Assembly (NCBI GenBank): GCA_022414725.1
Contig: CM039462.1
Span: 101,802,486 to 101,866,485, forward strand
DNA: 64,000 bases
Source: Microglena sp. YARC
Lineage: Eukaryota > Chlorophyta > Chlorophyceae > Chlamydomonadales > Chlamydomonadaceae
Reading direction: 5' to 3'
The translations under genes and the position numbers were made by a program. The notes beneath the pieces were generated by a model. That model saw only the letters and a list, made by a program, of their open reading frames with translations. It searched no databases and was not told the DNA's origin. Below are positions 11,401-25,900 of this stretch, one piece after another. How positions within the stretch are numbered: position 1 is the first letter of the stretch; each line of letters starts with the position of its first letter.

Positions 11401-14068
11401 ACATGCAACCGCACACATACACACAGGCACCCACCTTGCCCAGAGTTGTTTGACTGTGATGCTTGGAGCTACCAACATACAACATACAACCACCGGCACA
11501 GAAATTAAGCACTTACACACCTGCAACGCACAAACATACACACAGCACCCACTGCCGAGGTTTGTTGAGCCTTGGTATGCTTTGGCATTACCAGCCATAC
11601 AACATACAACCACACGGCACAGAACATTACGTCACATTAAACACAACATGGCAACGCTACAAACATACACACAGGCACCCACCTTGCCAGAGGTTGTGTT
11701 TGACCCTATGATGCTTGCATACTAACATACACATACAACCCAGGGCACAGACATACGTACATAACACAACAAGTGCAACGCACCAAACATACACACAGGC
11801 ATCCGCACCTTGCCAGAGGTTGTGTTGACCTTGATGCTTGCAACAAACATTACAAACATGACAACACACGGCAACAGGACATTACGTCACATTACACAAC
11901 ATGCAACGCAACAACATACACACAGGCACCACTTGCCAGAGGTTGTGTTGACCTTGATGAATTGGATAAAAAATACAACATACAACACACGGCCAGGAAC
12001 ACGTCACATAACAAACAAAAAACAGTGCAACGCACAAATAATACACACAGCACCCAGACTCTATGCCCAGAGGTTTGTGTTTGACCTTGATGAAACATTA
12101 CGAGACAAAGAAGACAATAAACTAACATTACAAAAACAATACAACACACGGCCAGAACTAACGTCATAACACAACATGCAACGCACAACATACATACAGG
12201 CAGCCACTCTTGCAGGGTTCTATGCGGGGTGTGTTTATCCGTTGATGCATTGGCATACAACATACATAGCATACAAACACAGGGCACAGAACATAACGTC
12301 ACATAACACAAGACATGCATGACGCACAAACATGACACACAGGACGCCGATCGCTTGCCAGATTGGTTGTGTTGACCTTGATGCTTGGCAGGTACAACTC
12401 ACAAATAACACACTGGCAAAGAACAGTATTCGTACATAACACAAATGCAACTGCACAACATGACACACAGGCACCCACGCGGCAGAGGTTGTGTTGACCT
12501 TGGATGCTTGTGCATAAAACATACAACATACAACACACTGCATCCAGATACTTTCACATAACACGAACATGCAAAACTCACACAAACATACACACAGGCA
12601 CCCACTTTGCCAGAGTTGTGTTGACCTTGATGCTTGCGCCAAACCCAACATATGAAAAACCACATACCCGATGTGCGTGCGACATACAAACCAACCAGCT
12701 TTCACAAAGTAAAAACTATAACAACTACAAGGACACCACCAACCAACATCGTTCAAGAATGTCCAAGTGAACGGATTGGCTTCGTTGGACCATACTGATG
12801 GGATTGGACACCAACACTACACAAATAGACACAACTACCAACCGGGAACATCTAACAAAAAAAAAAAAACGGACCCTAACAGCACCACACATAAAGCAGC
12901 TCAAACATCAGACAGAATACATGTGAGGTTGGGTTGAAATTTCACACTGTGAATTTTGGCAAAAATGCATCTAACCCAGGAATTACAAAAGGATAAATGT
13001 ACCAATCATTGGCGCTAGCACGAGCCGACACAGCAGTACAAAACCGTTATCACACAGGTTGGCTGATCAACCTTGATGACGCTGCATACAACATACAACT
13101 ACAACACACGGCACAGGAACATACGTTCACATAAAACAACAAAGCATGCAACGCACAAGTACACATCAGGCACCCACGCTTGCCAGGAGGTTGTGTTGAC
13201 CTTGATGCTTGCATACAAACATACAAATACAACACACGGCACAGAACATACGTCACATAACCACATGCAACGCACAAACATACACCACAGGCACCCACCT
13301 TGCCAGAGGTTGTATTGACCTTGATGCTTGGCATCTAACATACATTCAACGCTACAAACATACATACACCCACCCTTGCGCCAGAGTTGTGTGGCCTTGA
13401 TGGTCTTGCACTATCAACATACGCACAGTAACACAACATGCAACACACAAACATACACACAGACATCCACCTTGCCACGTGGTTGTTGTTTTACCGTTTG
13501 GCTTGGCATGAGCAACATACAACAGTAGCGGGGACATAAGTACAGGATATACACCGTACGACGACTACAGGCATTCCAGACAGCATGACCACATGTTCAG
13601 AGGGCGGGTGGTGTTGGAATCCGGTATGTGGGTGACCTTGATGCTTGGCAAACAACATATGACACACGGGATCGATAACACAACATACAACGTACACACA
13701 CACACATACAACAGGACAACCAATGTTCAGAGGTGGGTTGTGACTTGCATGCTTGCAAACGTACATACAATACGGTGGAATAACACAACAAACACGACAC
13801 ACACACACATACAGAAGTACAGACAACCACATGTTCACGAGGTTGGGGTTGACCTTTCATAGCTTGGCAACAAGCACTTACAGAGCATACGAACATACAA
13901 TGTCATACATTAGGACACCGACCGTGTTCAAAGTTGGTTACTCTGATGCCTGGCATTAGCACACATTACAGACATACATATGGTACACCACATAGCAACA
14001 GCAGCAAGCATACTGGTACCATAACCATATCATCTACAATGGTACACACATACATACAGGACACCGAC
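8455..14068 (-). repeat. Tandem array copying the end of exon 4 plus its donor site
   Basis: About 36 units of roughly 115 bp fill 8455-12640. More diverged copies lie at 13040-14068, with non-repetitive sequence at 12641-13030. On the minus strand each unit contains GGCATCAAGGTCAACACAAC then CTCTGGCAAG|GTGGGTGCC. This is an exon end encoding MPSIKVNTTSGK followed by a GT donor, and it matches the end of the adjoining exon at 14069 (MPSIKVNPTSEK, same frame). The rest of the unit is (A)CATACAACATAC and CACACAG-type sequence. Units differ by many random one-base indels, which suggests raw-read error on top of real divergence. Confidence 0.8.
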
Positions 14069-14187
14069 CTTTTCAGAGGTTGGGTTGACCTTGATGCTTG
14101 GCATTGGCTTCAGTGGGGCGGCGGACGAACATTTGCTAGAGTGCCCTACGGACCCGCTCGCAAAGTGCTGAGCGGTGTTTGTGCGCC
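14069..14187 (-). CDS. NELF-A-like gene, exon 4 (approximate)
   Basis: Acceptor TATGCTCAG lies after a long CCAACC pyrimidine tract and the donor-like site is GTCGGT. Two leading bases complete the codon left by exon 3, then 39 codons follow, ending KPMPSIKVNPTSEK. It lies in error-prone sequence, so indels may have altered the frame. A diverged second copy is at about 17635-17750. Beyond the NELF-A-like domain; Ser/Pro/Lys-rich linker character. Confidence 0.45.
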
Positions 14188-17100
14188 CTGAGCATAGGCA
14201 GTGAGGTTGGGTTGGGTTGGGTTGGTTGGGTTGGGTGTTGGGTTGGTTGGGGGCTGGCTGGCTGGGTTGGTTGGGTCATTGGGGCTTGGTGGGTGGGATG
14301 GTTGGGTTGAGGGCTGGGCTCGGTGGCGGCTGGGGTGGTTTAAGATTGGGATGGTTGATGGAATGGTGGATGGGATGGGATGGATGGGTATGGAGTTGGA
14401 GATGTGGATGGGATTGTGATGGTTGGTGTGGGTGTGGGTTGAGTTGGTTGGTATAGGTTGGACTGGGATGGATGGTTAAGATGGGATGGGTTGGATGGGA
14501 TGGGATGGATGGGATGGGATGGGATGGTGTTGCGTTGGTTGGGATGGGGATTGGATGGGAGTTGGGTGGGTTGGTTGGTTGGGTTGTTGGTCGGTTGGGT
14601 TGGTTGGTTGGTTGGGTTGCGATAGGGTTTGATTGGTTGGGTTGGGTTGGGTGGGGCCTGGGCAGAGATACTCGCGGAGTCCTTTTTAGGCAGACGTTTT
14701 TTGCCAGGTTGGGCCCGCGCTGGCAGTACGGGGCGTGTCGCTTTTTGGCTTTAGCCCCTCGTCTGGAGCCCAGGCGGGTCCGGGGCTGAAGCTCCTTCAA
14801 GTTCACCCTGCATTCGGTTCTTCCGCCGTCTGTCGTCTCTCCATCTCTCCATGCTATTGCGGTCTGTACGCGACAGATGCCAGGCGTGCGTGGTCTTGAA
14901 CGATTGCCGTTACCACCTGCTCGCACGATCAATTTTGCCCAAGTTTGGATGCCGCTATTGACCAAGGATTCATCCAGCGTTCCACTGGTCAAATCCTTCG
15001 CCAAAAGTTGCTTGCCATGTTTCGTACTCTATTCGCTCTGAGTAGCTGCTTTCTCCGACTACTTCTCGAAAGCGTCGCGCTGCGCCGGTGACTGCCTCAA
15101 TGCATTTTTAGTCGGTGTCGCTATGCGAACCACGATCTCTTAGAACTCTGCTCCGAGTAGTGTTTGGGATTTGCTTGGGCAAAGTGTGCTTTGTATATTG
15201 TTACGGCAGCTGTTTTCGCAGTATGGGTTGGGAAGAGGGTCTGAGTCCTTTTCTGTGCTGGCTTGTTTTTGGCATTGGGTGTGGGCAAAGGCTGTTTTAG
15301 TCACTTTTCATAGGCCGTTTTGGCAGTGGAGGTTGGTTTCGAAGGTGTTTAGTCTTTTTTTGGCAGTTGTTGGGCAGTTGGGGTTGGGAGAGGTGTTTGA
15401 GTCCAATAGCAGTGTTTGGCAGTGGTTGCAGGCAGTTCTTTTTAGCTAATATAACTTAGTTCAGATACGTTTACCATTAAGCCCCAAAACTTGATTTACT
15501 ATAACTATACATGAATACAATACTTATCAGCTAGTAATAATTTTCGATATGAATAACGTATATACTTTATTCACATGTATATCACATAATAGACTTTTGA
15601 TTCACCATTAGGTATTCAGCAAAATGTAACGTTATCGAGGATTTCAGCATAATAACTTTGATTCATCTAATTAATTTTATTCACATAATATACTCTTATT
15701 CACCTATTTCAGCTGAATATACTCTATTCACATTAGTTATTCACATAATATACTTTATTCACATTATTATTCCACATATATGACTTTATTCACATAATAA
15801 CTTCTATTCACATTATGTATACTTTGATTCACACTTATTATTCACATAATATACTTTATTACTATTATTCACATATGAACTTTATTCACCATATGTAATT
15901 TATTCACATAATACATTTAAACGTTCATTCACATTCACTTTATTGCACGCATTAACTGTTATTCACATTCACTTATTCACATAAACTTATTCACATAATA
16001 CATTTAGCCCAAAACATTGTATGCAGGCAGTGCTTGTTTACTTTTGTGCCAAAGCGGTGAGTTTATGTTTAGTATGTTTACAGTGGCAGGCGGGTTCGCC
16101 AAATAGGCTGAGGGACTATGCCCAACCTTCAAACAGAAAGTGTAGGGGTTAAATAACGAATGGTTGGAGACAGNNNNNNNNNNNNNNNNNNNNNNNNNNN
16201 NNNNNNNNNNNNNNNNNNNNNNNNNNNNNNNNNNNNNNNNNNNNNNNNNNNNNNNNNNNNNNNNNNNNNNNNNNNNNNNNNNNNNNNNNNNNNNNNNNNN
16301 NNNNNNNNNNNNNNNNNNNNNNNNNNNNNNNNNNNNNNNNNNNNNNNNNNNNNNNNNNNNNNNNNNNNNNNNNNNNNNNNNNNNNNNNNNNNNNNNNNNN
16401 NNNNNNNNNNNNNNNNNNNNNNNNNNNNNNNNNNNNNNNNNNNNNNNNNNNNNNNNNNNNNNNNNNNNNNNNNNNNNNNNNNNNNNNNNNNNNNNNNNNN
16501 NNNNNNNNNNNNNNNNNNNNNNNNNNNNNNNNNNNNNNNNNNNNNNNNNNNNNNNNNNNNNNNNNNNNNNNNNNNNNNNNNNNNNNNNNNNNNNNNNNNN
16601 NNNNNNNNNNNNNNNNNNNNNNNNNNNNNNNNNNNNNNNNNNNNNNNNNNNNNNNNNNNNNNNNNNNNNNNNNNNNNNNNNNNNNNNNNNNNNNNNNNNN
16701 NNNNNNNNNNNNNNNNNNNNNNNNNNNNNNNNNNNNNNNNNNNNNNNNNNNNNNNNNNNNNNNNNNNNNNNNNNNNNNNNNNNNNNNNNNNNNNNNNNNN
16801 NNNNNNNNNNNNNNNNNNNNNNNNNNNNNNNNNNNNNNNNNNNNNNNNNNNNNNNNNNNNNNNNNNNNNNNNNNNNNNNNNNNNNNNNNNNNNNNNNNNN
16901 NNNNNNNNNNNNNNNNNNNNNNNNNNNNNNNNNNNNNNNNNNNNNNNNNNNNNNNNNNNNNNNNNNNNNNNNNNNNNNNNNNNNNNNNNNNNNNNNNNNN
17001 NNNNNNNNNNNNNNNNNNNNNNNNNNNNNNNNNNNNNNNNNNNNNNNNNNNNNNNNNNNNNNNNNNNNNNNNNNNNNNNNNNNNNNNNNNNNNNNNNNNN

Positions 17101-20100
17101 NNNNNNNNNNNNNNNNNNNNNNNNNNNNNNNNNNNNNNNNNNNNNNNNNNNNNNNNNNNNNNNNNNNNNNNNNGCTGGACGCATAGATGCTTGCAAACAA
17201 CCATATGCCACACGGGCACAATAACAGAACATACAACGTCACACACACACATAACAAACAGACACCACATGTTAGAGGTTGGGTTGACCCTTTAGAATGC
17301 TTGGCAAAACTACATACAACATCCCCGGGACATAACACAAACAAACAACGGACCACACACACATCATCACAAACCAGACCAACCACAAATGTTCAGGAGG
17401 TTTGTGTTAACCTTTCATGCTTGCAAACACATACAACATACAACATACAATGTACACACATACAGGTACGGAACCGAGGCGTTTCAAAGGTTGGGGTTGG
17501 ACGCCTTGGATGCCTGGCCAGGTACAACACTACAACATACCAATGTACATAACAACATACAACACACAACATCACGGTACATAACACACATCACAATGTA
17601 ACACACATACTACCAGACACCTGGGAACCTTCATTAGAGGTTGGGTTGACCTTGAAAGAAGATAGGGGCGGCTTGGAGGAACATTTCTGAGTGCCCTACG
17701 GACCCCGCGTCGCAAATCGCACGTTGGGGCGCCCCTGCGAAAGCATAGCAGAAGTTGGGTTGGGTTGGGTTGGGTTGGGTTGGGTTGGGTTGGGTTGGGT
17801 TTGGGCTGGGCTTGGGCTGGGTTGGAAGTTGGGCTTGGGGGTTGGGTATTGGTTTGGGTTGGGATGGCTTGGGTTAGGCTGGGCTGGGCTGGGCTGGGCT
17901 GGGCTGGGTTAAGATGCGGATGGGGTTAAGATGGATGGGATGGGATGGGATGGGATGGGATGGGGTGGGATGGGATGGGGATGGGATGCGGATGGGTTGG
18001 GTTGGGTTGGGTTGAGTTGGGTTGGGTTTAGGTTGGATGGGATGGGAATGGGTTAAGATGGGATGGGTTGGGATGGGCTGGGATGGGCCATGGGATGGGC
18101 ATGGGATGGGATTGGGTGGGGTTGGGAATGGGATGGGATTGGGATGGGTCTGGGTTGGGTTAAGGGTTGGGTTGCGGTTGGGTTGGGTTGGGTTGGGTTG
18201 GGTTGGCCGTTGGGTTAGGGTTTGGGATTGGGTTATAGGGTTCTGAGGTTGGGTTGGGCTGGGCAGAGATACCCGCAGTCTTTTTTAGGCAAGTTTTTTG
18301 GCAGTTGGGGTGGGCAGAGGTTGTGCCTCTTTTGCATTTAGCCCCTCTGGACGCCCCCAGGGGTCCCGGGCTTGAAAGCTCAAGATTACCGCGCATGTTC
18401 TGTCTCCGCCGTCGGCCAGTCTCTGCCATGCTCTCCATCTATTACGTCTCGCTCCGACAGATGTCCAGGGTTTGAAAACGATTCGACCCCGGACCTCCGC
18501 AAGGAACCATTATATCTGCCTCCAAAGTTGGACGTGCGCATGACAAGAAGTTATCAGCATTCGCAGCGGTCCAAAATCCTTCGCCAAAAGTTGTTCAATG
18601 CTTTTGTACCGCTCTATTTCGCCTAATAGAAAGTAGCTGCTTTTCTCCACTCCACTTACTGAAACTTTGCCCTGCAGTGACCTGCTCAAAGTGATTTTTG
18701 GCTGTCCGCTTGCGACACGATCTTTTAGAATCTTGTCCGGGTAGTTGTTTTGGCATTTGCGTTGGGCAAACGGTGCTCTAGGTCAATTAGGTGTGTATTA
18801 GGCAGCTGATTCCTTATGGCAGTTGGTGGGGAAGAGGTGCTCTGAGTCCTTTTTCTTGTTGTTGGTTGTTTTGGGCATTTGGGTTGGGCAAGAGGTGTTT
18901 TTAGTCATTTTTAGGCCGTTGTTTGGCCAGTTGGGTTGGGCGAAGGTGTTTAGTCCTTTTTTGGCAGTTTGTTTGGGCAGTTGGGTTGGGCAGAGGTGTT
19001 TTGAGTCCAATAAGGAGTGTTTGGGCAGTTGGTTTGGGGCAAGTTTTTTTTAGCTAAACTTTATTCAGCATTATATGCCATTAAGGCCAAAACTTTATTC
19101 ACATAAACTTTATTCACATAATACATAAATTTATTCACGATAATAACTTTATCACATATAACTTTATTCACATTATTATACTTTATTCACATTATTATTC
19201 ACATAATATACTTTATTCACATTAGTATTCACATAATATACTTTATTCACATTATTATTCACATAATAACTTTATTCACATAATAATTTTATTCACATAA
19301 TAACTTTATTCCATTTTATTATACTTTATTCACATTTATTCACTTCACATAATATACTTTTATTCACATTATTTAGTTCACATAATAACTTTATTCACAT
19401 AATAATTTATTCACATTATTATATCTTTAATTCACATTATATTCACATAATATACTTTATTCACATTATTATTCACATAATAACTTTATTCACATAATAA
19501 CTTTATTCACATAACTACATAACCCTTTATTCACATTCATTTATTCACTATAACTTTATTCACATGTCACTTTATTCACATAACTTTATTCACATAATAG
19601 CATTAAAAGCCAAAACATTGTTCGGCATCTGCTTTTACTTAGTGCCAAAGCGTGAAGTTTATGTTTGTATGTTTACTAGTGCAGGGGTCGTCCAAATAGG
19701 CTAGAGGGACTTGCCCAACCTTCAAAACAGGAAAGGTAGGTTAAATAACAAGGTTTAAACAGGAAAGGAGAAACAAGCACTAAGTGAAGCTGAATCTGAC
19801 AAATTGTAAGCGGCTTGCAAGGCAACAGGTGTGTGGCTTCGGTTTGAAACTTATGAACCGCGCTTGTTTTGTTAGTTTTGTTTTTTTTGTTTGTAACAGT
19901 CCAGGGCTAGCCAGTCAGGCTACAGGAGACTATGCCCGACACTTCGCAAATCAGGAAAGGCAGGTTAAAAAGACAAGCACTAGTGACTGAATCCTGACAA
20001 ATTGGTAAGCGTGCTGCAAAGCACAGGTGTGGTGAGTCCTTTCGTTATTAACGCCCTCTGGCGCATAGTCCCCCAACCCGCAGCTAACAGCCACGCCAGC

Positions 20101-22174
20101 TAGCCACCCGACCACCCACAAAGCAGCACTGCACCCCCCTACACGTGCCAAGCCACTTCTCCCAACCTCTCCAACAATTGGAGAGCGAATTGCAAAAGGT
20201 GTGTGGGTCTTCGGTTTTATGAACTTATGACGCCCTCCTATCTCGCCCCCCCCCCTACCCCCCCCCCCGCTAACACCCACCACCTACCCAACCCCCACCC
20301 ACAACGCACACACTACGCACTACCTACACCAGCCACGGTGACTCCCAAACCTACCCAACAAATTGGAGCCGATTGCACAAGGTGTGTGAGTCTTTGGCTT
20401 ATTGACTTATGAACGCCTTCCTATATCCCCCCCCCCCCCCCCCCCCGCTAACACCCACCAAACCTACCCACCACCCACAAACACACACTACCTACACCAG
20501 CCACTGACTCTTAACCTACCCAACAATTGGAAGCGATTGCAAAGGTGTAGAGAGTCTTTGATTATGACTTATGAACGCCTTCCTATATCCCCCCCCCCCC
20601 CCCCCCCCCCCCCCGCTAACACCCACCAACTACCCACCCCACCCACAAACACACGCAAAGCCACACACCACTACCTCCACTAGCAAACTGACTCCCAACC
20701 TACTACCCAACAAATTGGAAGCGACTGCAAAGCAGAGTGTTGTGAGTATTACACAAACACACACACCACTCACACATCAGCACCACACACATACCACACA
20801 CACACACACTAACAAACACACCATACACACACACACCACACACAGCCATCCCTCGTCCAAAACCATCTTCTCACTTACCCAAAGAGGAGCGTCCATGCTG
20901 CCCACTAGACCTAATACAGATATTCCCCCAGGCCCCCACCCCCACACCCCACACCCACATACCCACCCACACACAAACTTCCTCTGCCCCCACCCACCCC
21001 CAACACCACACACACAGCCCATCCCCTCGCCCAAACCAACTACATTACCCCGAAGTGGAGCGTCCATGCTGCCGCTAGACTCAATAAAGATTATTCTCTC
21101 CACACCACCACTACCACCACCACCACCACACCCTTCCTCTGCCCCCCCCCCACCCCCCCCACACACACACTCTACGAACACACACCACCACACACACTGC
21201 CACCCTTTGTCCAAACCAAGAAACTCACCCAAGGGTGGAGCGTCCATGCTGTCCACTAGACTCAATAAGGATATTCTCTCACCCTACCCACCCCCACCCC
21301 CACCCCCACCACACACGCACTTCCTCTACCCCCACACACACACCCCTTCATACACACCACACTGCCATCCCTCGCCCAAACCAACTACTTACCCGACAGT
21401 GGAGCGTCCATGCTGCCTGCTCGAGTCAATAAGGATATTCCCCCCCACCACCCACACCCACCCACCCAACACACACACACCTACACACCACACACAGCCA
21501 TCCCCTCGTCCAAACCAACTACTTACCCAAAAGTGGAGCGTCCATGCTGCCCGCTAGACTCAATAAGGATATTCCCCCCCCCCCACCCCCCTACAAACAC
21601 ACACAACACTTCCCCTGCCCCCACCCCACTACCACCACACACACACTTCCTCTGCCCCTCCTTCCCCCCCCCCCCCCCCCCTTCCCCCACCACACACACC
21701 GCCACCACCACACACACACGCACACACTACACACACTGCCGTCCCTTGTACAAACCAAAAACTCACCCAAGGTGGAGTGTCCATGCTGCACTACACACAC
21801 ACACCACACACACACGCAAAGACACACAAACAAACACTTTACACACACACACAAACTCCACACACACAAACTACACACACACACACACACTCACCCAAGG
21901 TGGAGCGTCCATGCTGCCCGCTAGACTCAACCCCTCTCCCTACGAACACACACACACACAACACAACACACACACACGCAAAGACACACAAACAAACACT
22001 TTACACACACACACACACACACACAAACTACACACACACTCACCCGAGGTGGAGCGTCCATGCTGCCCGCTAGACTCAACCCCTCTCCCTACAAACACAC
22101 ACACACACACAACACAACACACACAAACACGCAAAGACACACAAACAAACACTTTACACACACACACACAAACT

Positions 22175-22212
<38 letters not shown>

Positions 22213-22932
22213 CCGAGGTGGAGCGTCCATGCTGCCCGCTAGACTCAACCCCTCTCCCTACAAACACACACACACACAACACAACACACACACACGCAAA
22301 GACACACAAACAAACACTTTACACATACACACACAAACTCCCACACCACACACACACACACACACACACACATACCCGAGGTGGAGCGTCCATGCTGCAC
22401 GCTAGACTCAACCCCTCTCCCTACAAACACACACACACACACCACACACACACGCAAAGACACACAAACAAACACTTTACACACACACACACAAACTCCA
22501 CACACACAAACACACACACACATACCCGAGGTGGAGCGTCCATGCTGCCCGCTAGACTCAACCCCTCTCCCTACAAACACACACACACAACACAACACAC
22601 ACACACACGCAAAGACACACAAACAAACACTTTACACACACACACACACAAACTACACACACACTCACACACACACACACATACCCGAGGTGGAGCGTCC
22701 ATGCTGCACGCTAGACTCAACCCCTCTCCCTACAAACACACACACACTACACACACACACACCACACACACACGCAAAGACACACAAACAAACACTTTAC
22801 ACACACACACAACTCCACTCCACACACACACACACACCACACACACACACACAAACTACACACACACTCACACACACACATACCCGAGGTGGAGCGTCCA
22901 TGCTGCCCGCTAGACTCAACCCCTCTCCCTAA

Positions 22933-22963
<31 letters not shown>

Positions 22964-25900
22964 TACACACCACACGACAAGACACACAAACAAACACTTA
23001 CACACACACACAAAATTCCACACACACACACACACACACACCCGAGATGGAGCGTCCATGCTGCCCGCTAGACTCAACCCCACCAAGGAGGGCTGAGAGG
23101 TCGAAGTTCGGGAGCCCTGACTCATCCCCCTCCTTCAGTGTGAAGTGTCCATGCTGTTGCTGCAGAGGCTGGGGCTTATTCATCCTCACATCTGGATGCA
23201 TGTACATCTCCTGCACGAAGCAGTGAAAGGGCATGAGTCAGATTGCTGTACATGTACATCTCCTGCACGAATCAGTGAAAGCGCATGAGTCAGATTACTG
23301 TAACTGATGTTCACTGATTCCTTTGGTCTCAATCAGGATTCATCCCGTTTTGAGGAATGGCTCAATGGTAGAGCTAATTGAAACAACAAGGTGCTGGGTT
23401 CAAATCCCTACGGGTGTTCGCGGTCGCTTTCAACCGCCATGGTAGCTTTGTCCAGGTAAAGTAGCAGCCCATTATCTACCGCTAGAAGACGGGGCTCCCT
23501 TAATACCACGCCCCACCATCATTACATTAGCAGAGATTCCCCCCCCCCCGCTGTAAATAGCGATTGCTAGTGTTAACCCTGTTTTAGCGAAATTATTGCT
23601 ATAGAAAAAATGGCCCTGAAAGGCTATAGAAGGCTATAATAGCTCTAAACAGCGATAAAAAAGCACTGAAACCAGGGTACTTCCAAGCGCGCGCTGTTGC
23701 GCGCTGGCGCGCTGCCTTTTTGAGCCCCACTGCGCGTTTTGCGCAGTTTTTTGCAACCCCCTGTGGGCGAAGCAAGCAATTTGTGCCCTTTTTGCACTAC
23801 AAAGCGCAGTTTTTTTTGTTTTAAGTGCGCTAAAGCGCTGGCCAATTTGGTCAATGGAAGTATCCTGACTAAAACGCTGTCCCAGGAGCAGGCCTAAAAC
23901 CATCAAGCTAGAAAAAGAAAATGAGCCCAACACATACCTTCGTATGTAATAATTGCTGAATTATCACTGTAGCATGAACTCAGGGCCCCCGTCGGTAAAA
24001 CAATCATTTGGGATTCAGTTCATCGATGCTTTTTGTTTGTAGCCCTTCCTGTCACGTTGAGGAGGCCAGCCCGTTTTCTTGCACCGGGGCCAAACCCCTA
24101 TCTCCCTCTCAAAACCCACCTGGAGGGGCATGAAATCCCTGGGCAGGTGCTCTATCTTGCCCATTAGATCCCATATGTCGGACATTGTCTCCCGCACAAC
24201 CGGGATGCCATTCACAACCGGGACAGCATCCATGTCTAGTTGCTTGCTGAAATCCAGACCCACAGCTAGGCCCAGGGTCATCACATGATATCAAACTGCT
24301 GTTCCCCTCTCAAAACCCACCTGGAGGGGCATGAAATCCCTGGGCAGGTGCTTTATTTTATCCATTAGCTCCCATATGGTGAGCGCCGTCTCCCTTCCCC
24401 CTCTCACAACTAGGGACCCATCGCAACCTGTCACAAGACATTACGGCACAACAGAGCCAAGCACAACACAAGGGTTCAGGGGTTGACAACACCTGCCCTC
24501 CCCCCCCCACCTCCCTTCCCCCTCTCACAACTAGGGACCGCCAATTCATGTGATGTTGACCAAAGGCGAGTATGATACCACATGATATCAAACTACTGTT
24601 CCCCTCTCAAAACCCACCTGGAGGGGCATGAAATCCCTGGGCAGGTGCTCTATCTTGTCCATTAGCTCCCATATGTGGGACACTGTATCCCCTCCCCCTC
24701 TCGCAAATGAAAACAGAAATAGTACGCCTTATTACGCGGCGTGAGCTAGAGGAGGCCAGCCCGTTTTCTTGCACTGGGGCCAACCACCAATACCCCTCTC
24801 ACAGCTCACCTGGAGGAGCATGACATCCCTGGGCGGGTGCTCTATTTTGTCCATTAGCTCCCATATGGTGGACACCCCCTCCCCTCCCCTCTCAAAACTA
24901 GGGACAGGCACATCATGTGATGTTGACCAAAGGCGAGTATGATACCATATGATACCATACTATCCTTCCCCTCTCACAACCCACCTGGAGGGGCATGAAA
25001 TCCCTGGGAAGGTGCTCTATCTGGTCCATTAGCTGCCATATGCGGGACACTGTCTCCCACACAACCGGGTTGCTGTTCACCACGGCGTCCATGTCTAGTT
25101 GCCCACTGAAATCTAGACACACAGCTACGCCCATGGTCTTCAAATGATGTCATATGATATCATACTGCCGTTCCCTACTCAAAACCCACCTGGAGGGGCA
25201 TGAAATCCCTGGGAAGGTGCTCTATCTTGCCCATTAGATCCCATATGTGGGACACTGTCTCCCGCACAACCGGGTTGCCCTTCACCACGGCGTCCATGTC
25301 TAGTTAGGCCCATGGCCATCACATGATATCATATGATATCATACTGCCGTTCCCTACTCAAAACCCACCTGGAGGGGCATGAAATCCCTGGGAAGGTGCT
25401 CTATCTTGTCCATTAGCTCCCATATGTGGGAGACTGTCTCCCGCACAACCGGGTTGCCGTTCACCACGGCGTCCATGTCTAGTTAGGCCCATGGTCTTCA
25501 CATGATGTCATATGATATCATACTGCCGTTCCCCTCTCACAACCCACCTGGAGGGGCATGAAATCCCTGGGAAGGTGCTCTATCTTGCCCATTAGATCCC
25601 ATATGTGGGAGACTGTCTCCCGCACAACCGGGTTGCCCTTCACCACGGCGTCCATGTCTAGTTAGGCCCATGGCCATCAAATGATATCATATGATATCAT
25701 ACTGCCGTTCCCTACTCAAAACCCACCTGGAGGGGCATGAAATCCCTGGGAAGGTGCTCTATTTTGTCCATTAGCTCCCATATGTGGGACACTGTCTCCC
25801 GCACAACCGGGTTGCCCTTCACCACGGCGTCCATGTCTAGTTAGGCCCATGGTCTTCACATGATGTCATATGATATCATACTGCCGTTCCCTACTCAAAA

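Larger units (their letters stand above)
13930..16173. repeat. Large duplicated block, left copy
   Basis: The same order of parts recurs at about 17480-19745, with a period near 3.55 kb. The parts are: exon-4-like stretch (gagtgccctacgga), TTGGG tract, gagatac and cgc segment, ccttcgccaaaagttg, gttgggcagaggtgtttgag-type words, the attcacataatata AT-rich array, and a terminal segment (gccaaagcg, gtttatgttt, caaataggct). The copies lie on either side of the N gap. Confidence 0.75.

Noticed and set aside
14276..15004. 242-codon minus-strand ORF
   Set aside because: Its second half is the TTGGG tract translated; the first half is not conserved in frame in the duplicate block at 18250-18650.
16004..17386. 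Open frames of 340-460 codons spanning 16160-17230
   Set aside because: They run through the 1000-N gap and consist almost entirely of unknown residues.
20571..22932. Long His/Thr/Pro-rich ORFs up to 331 codons
   Set aside because: Translation of CA/CCA repeats; the only non-simple parts are copies of the minus-strand exon 3 end.
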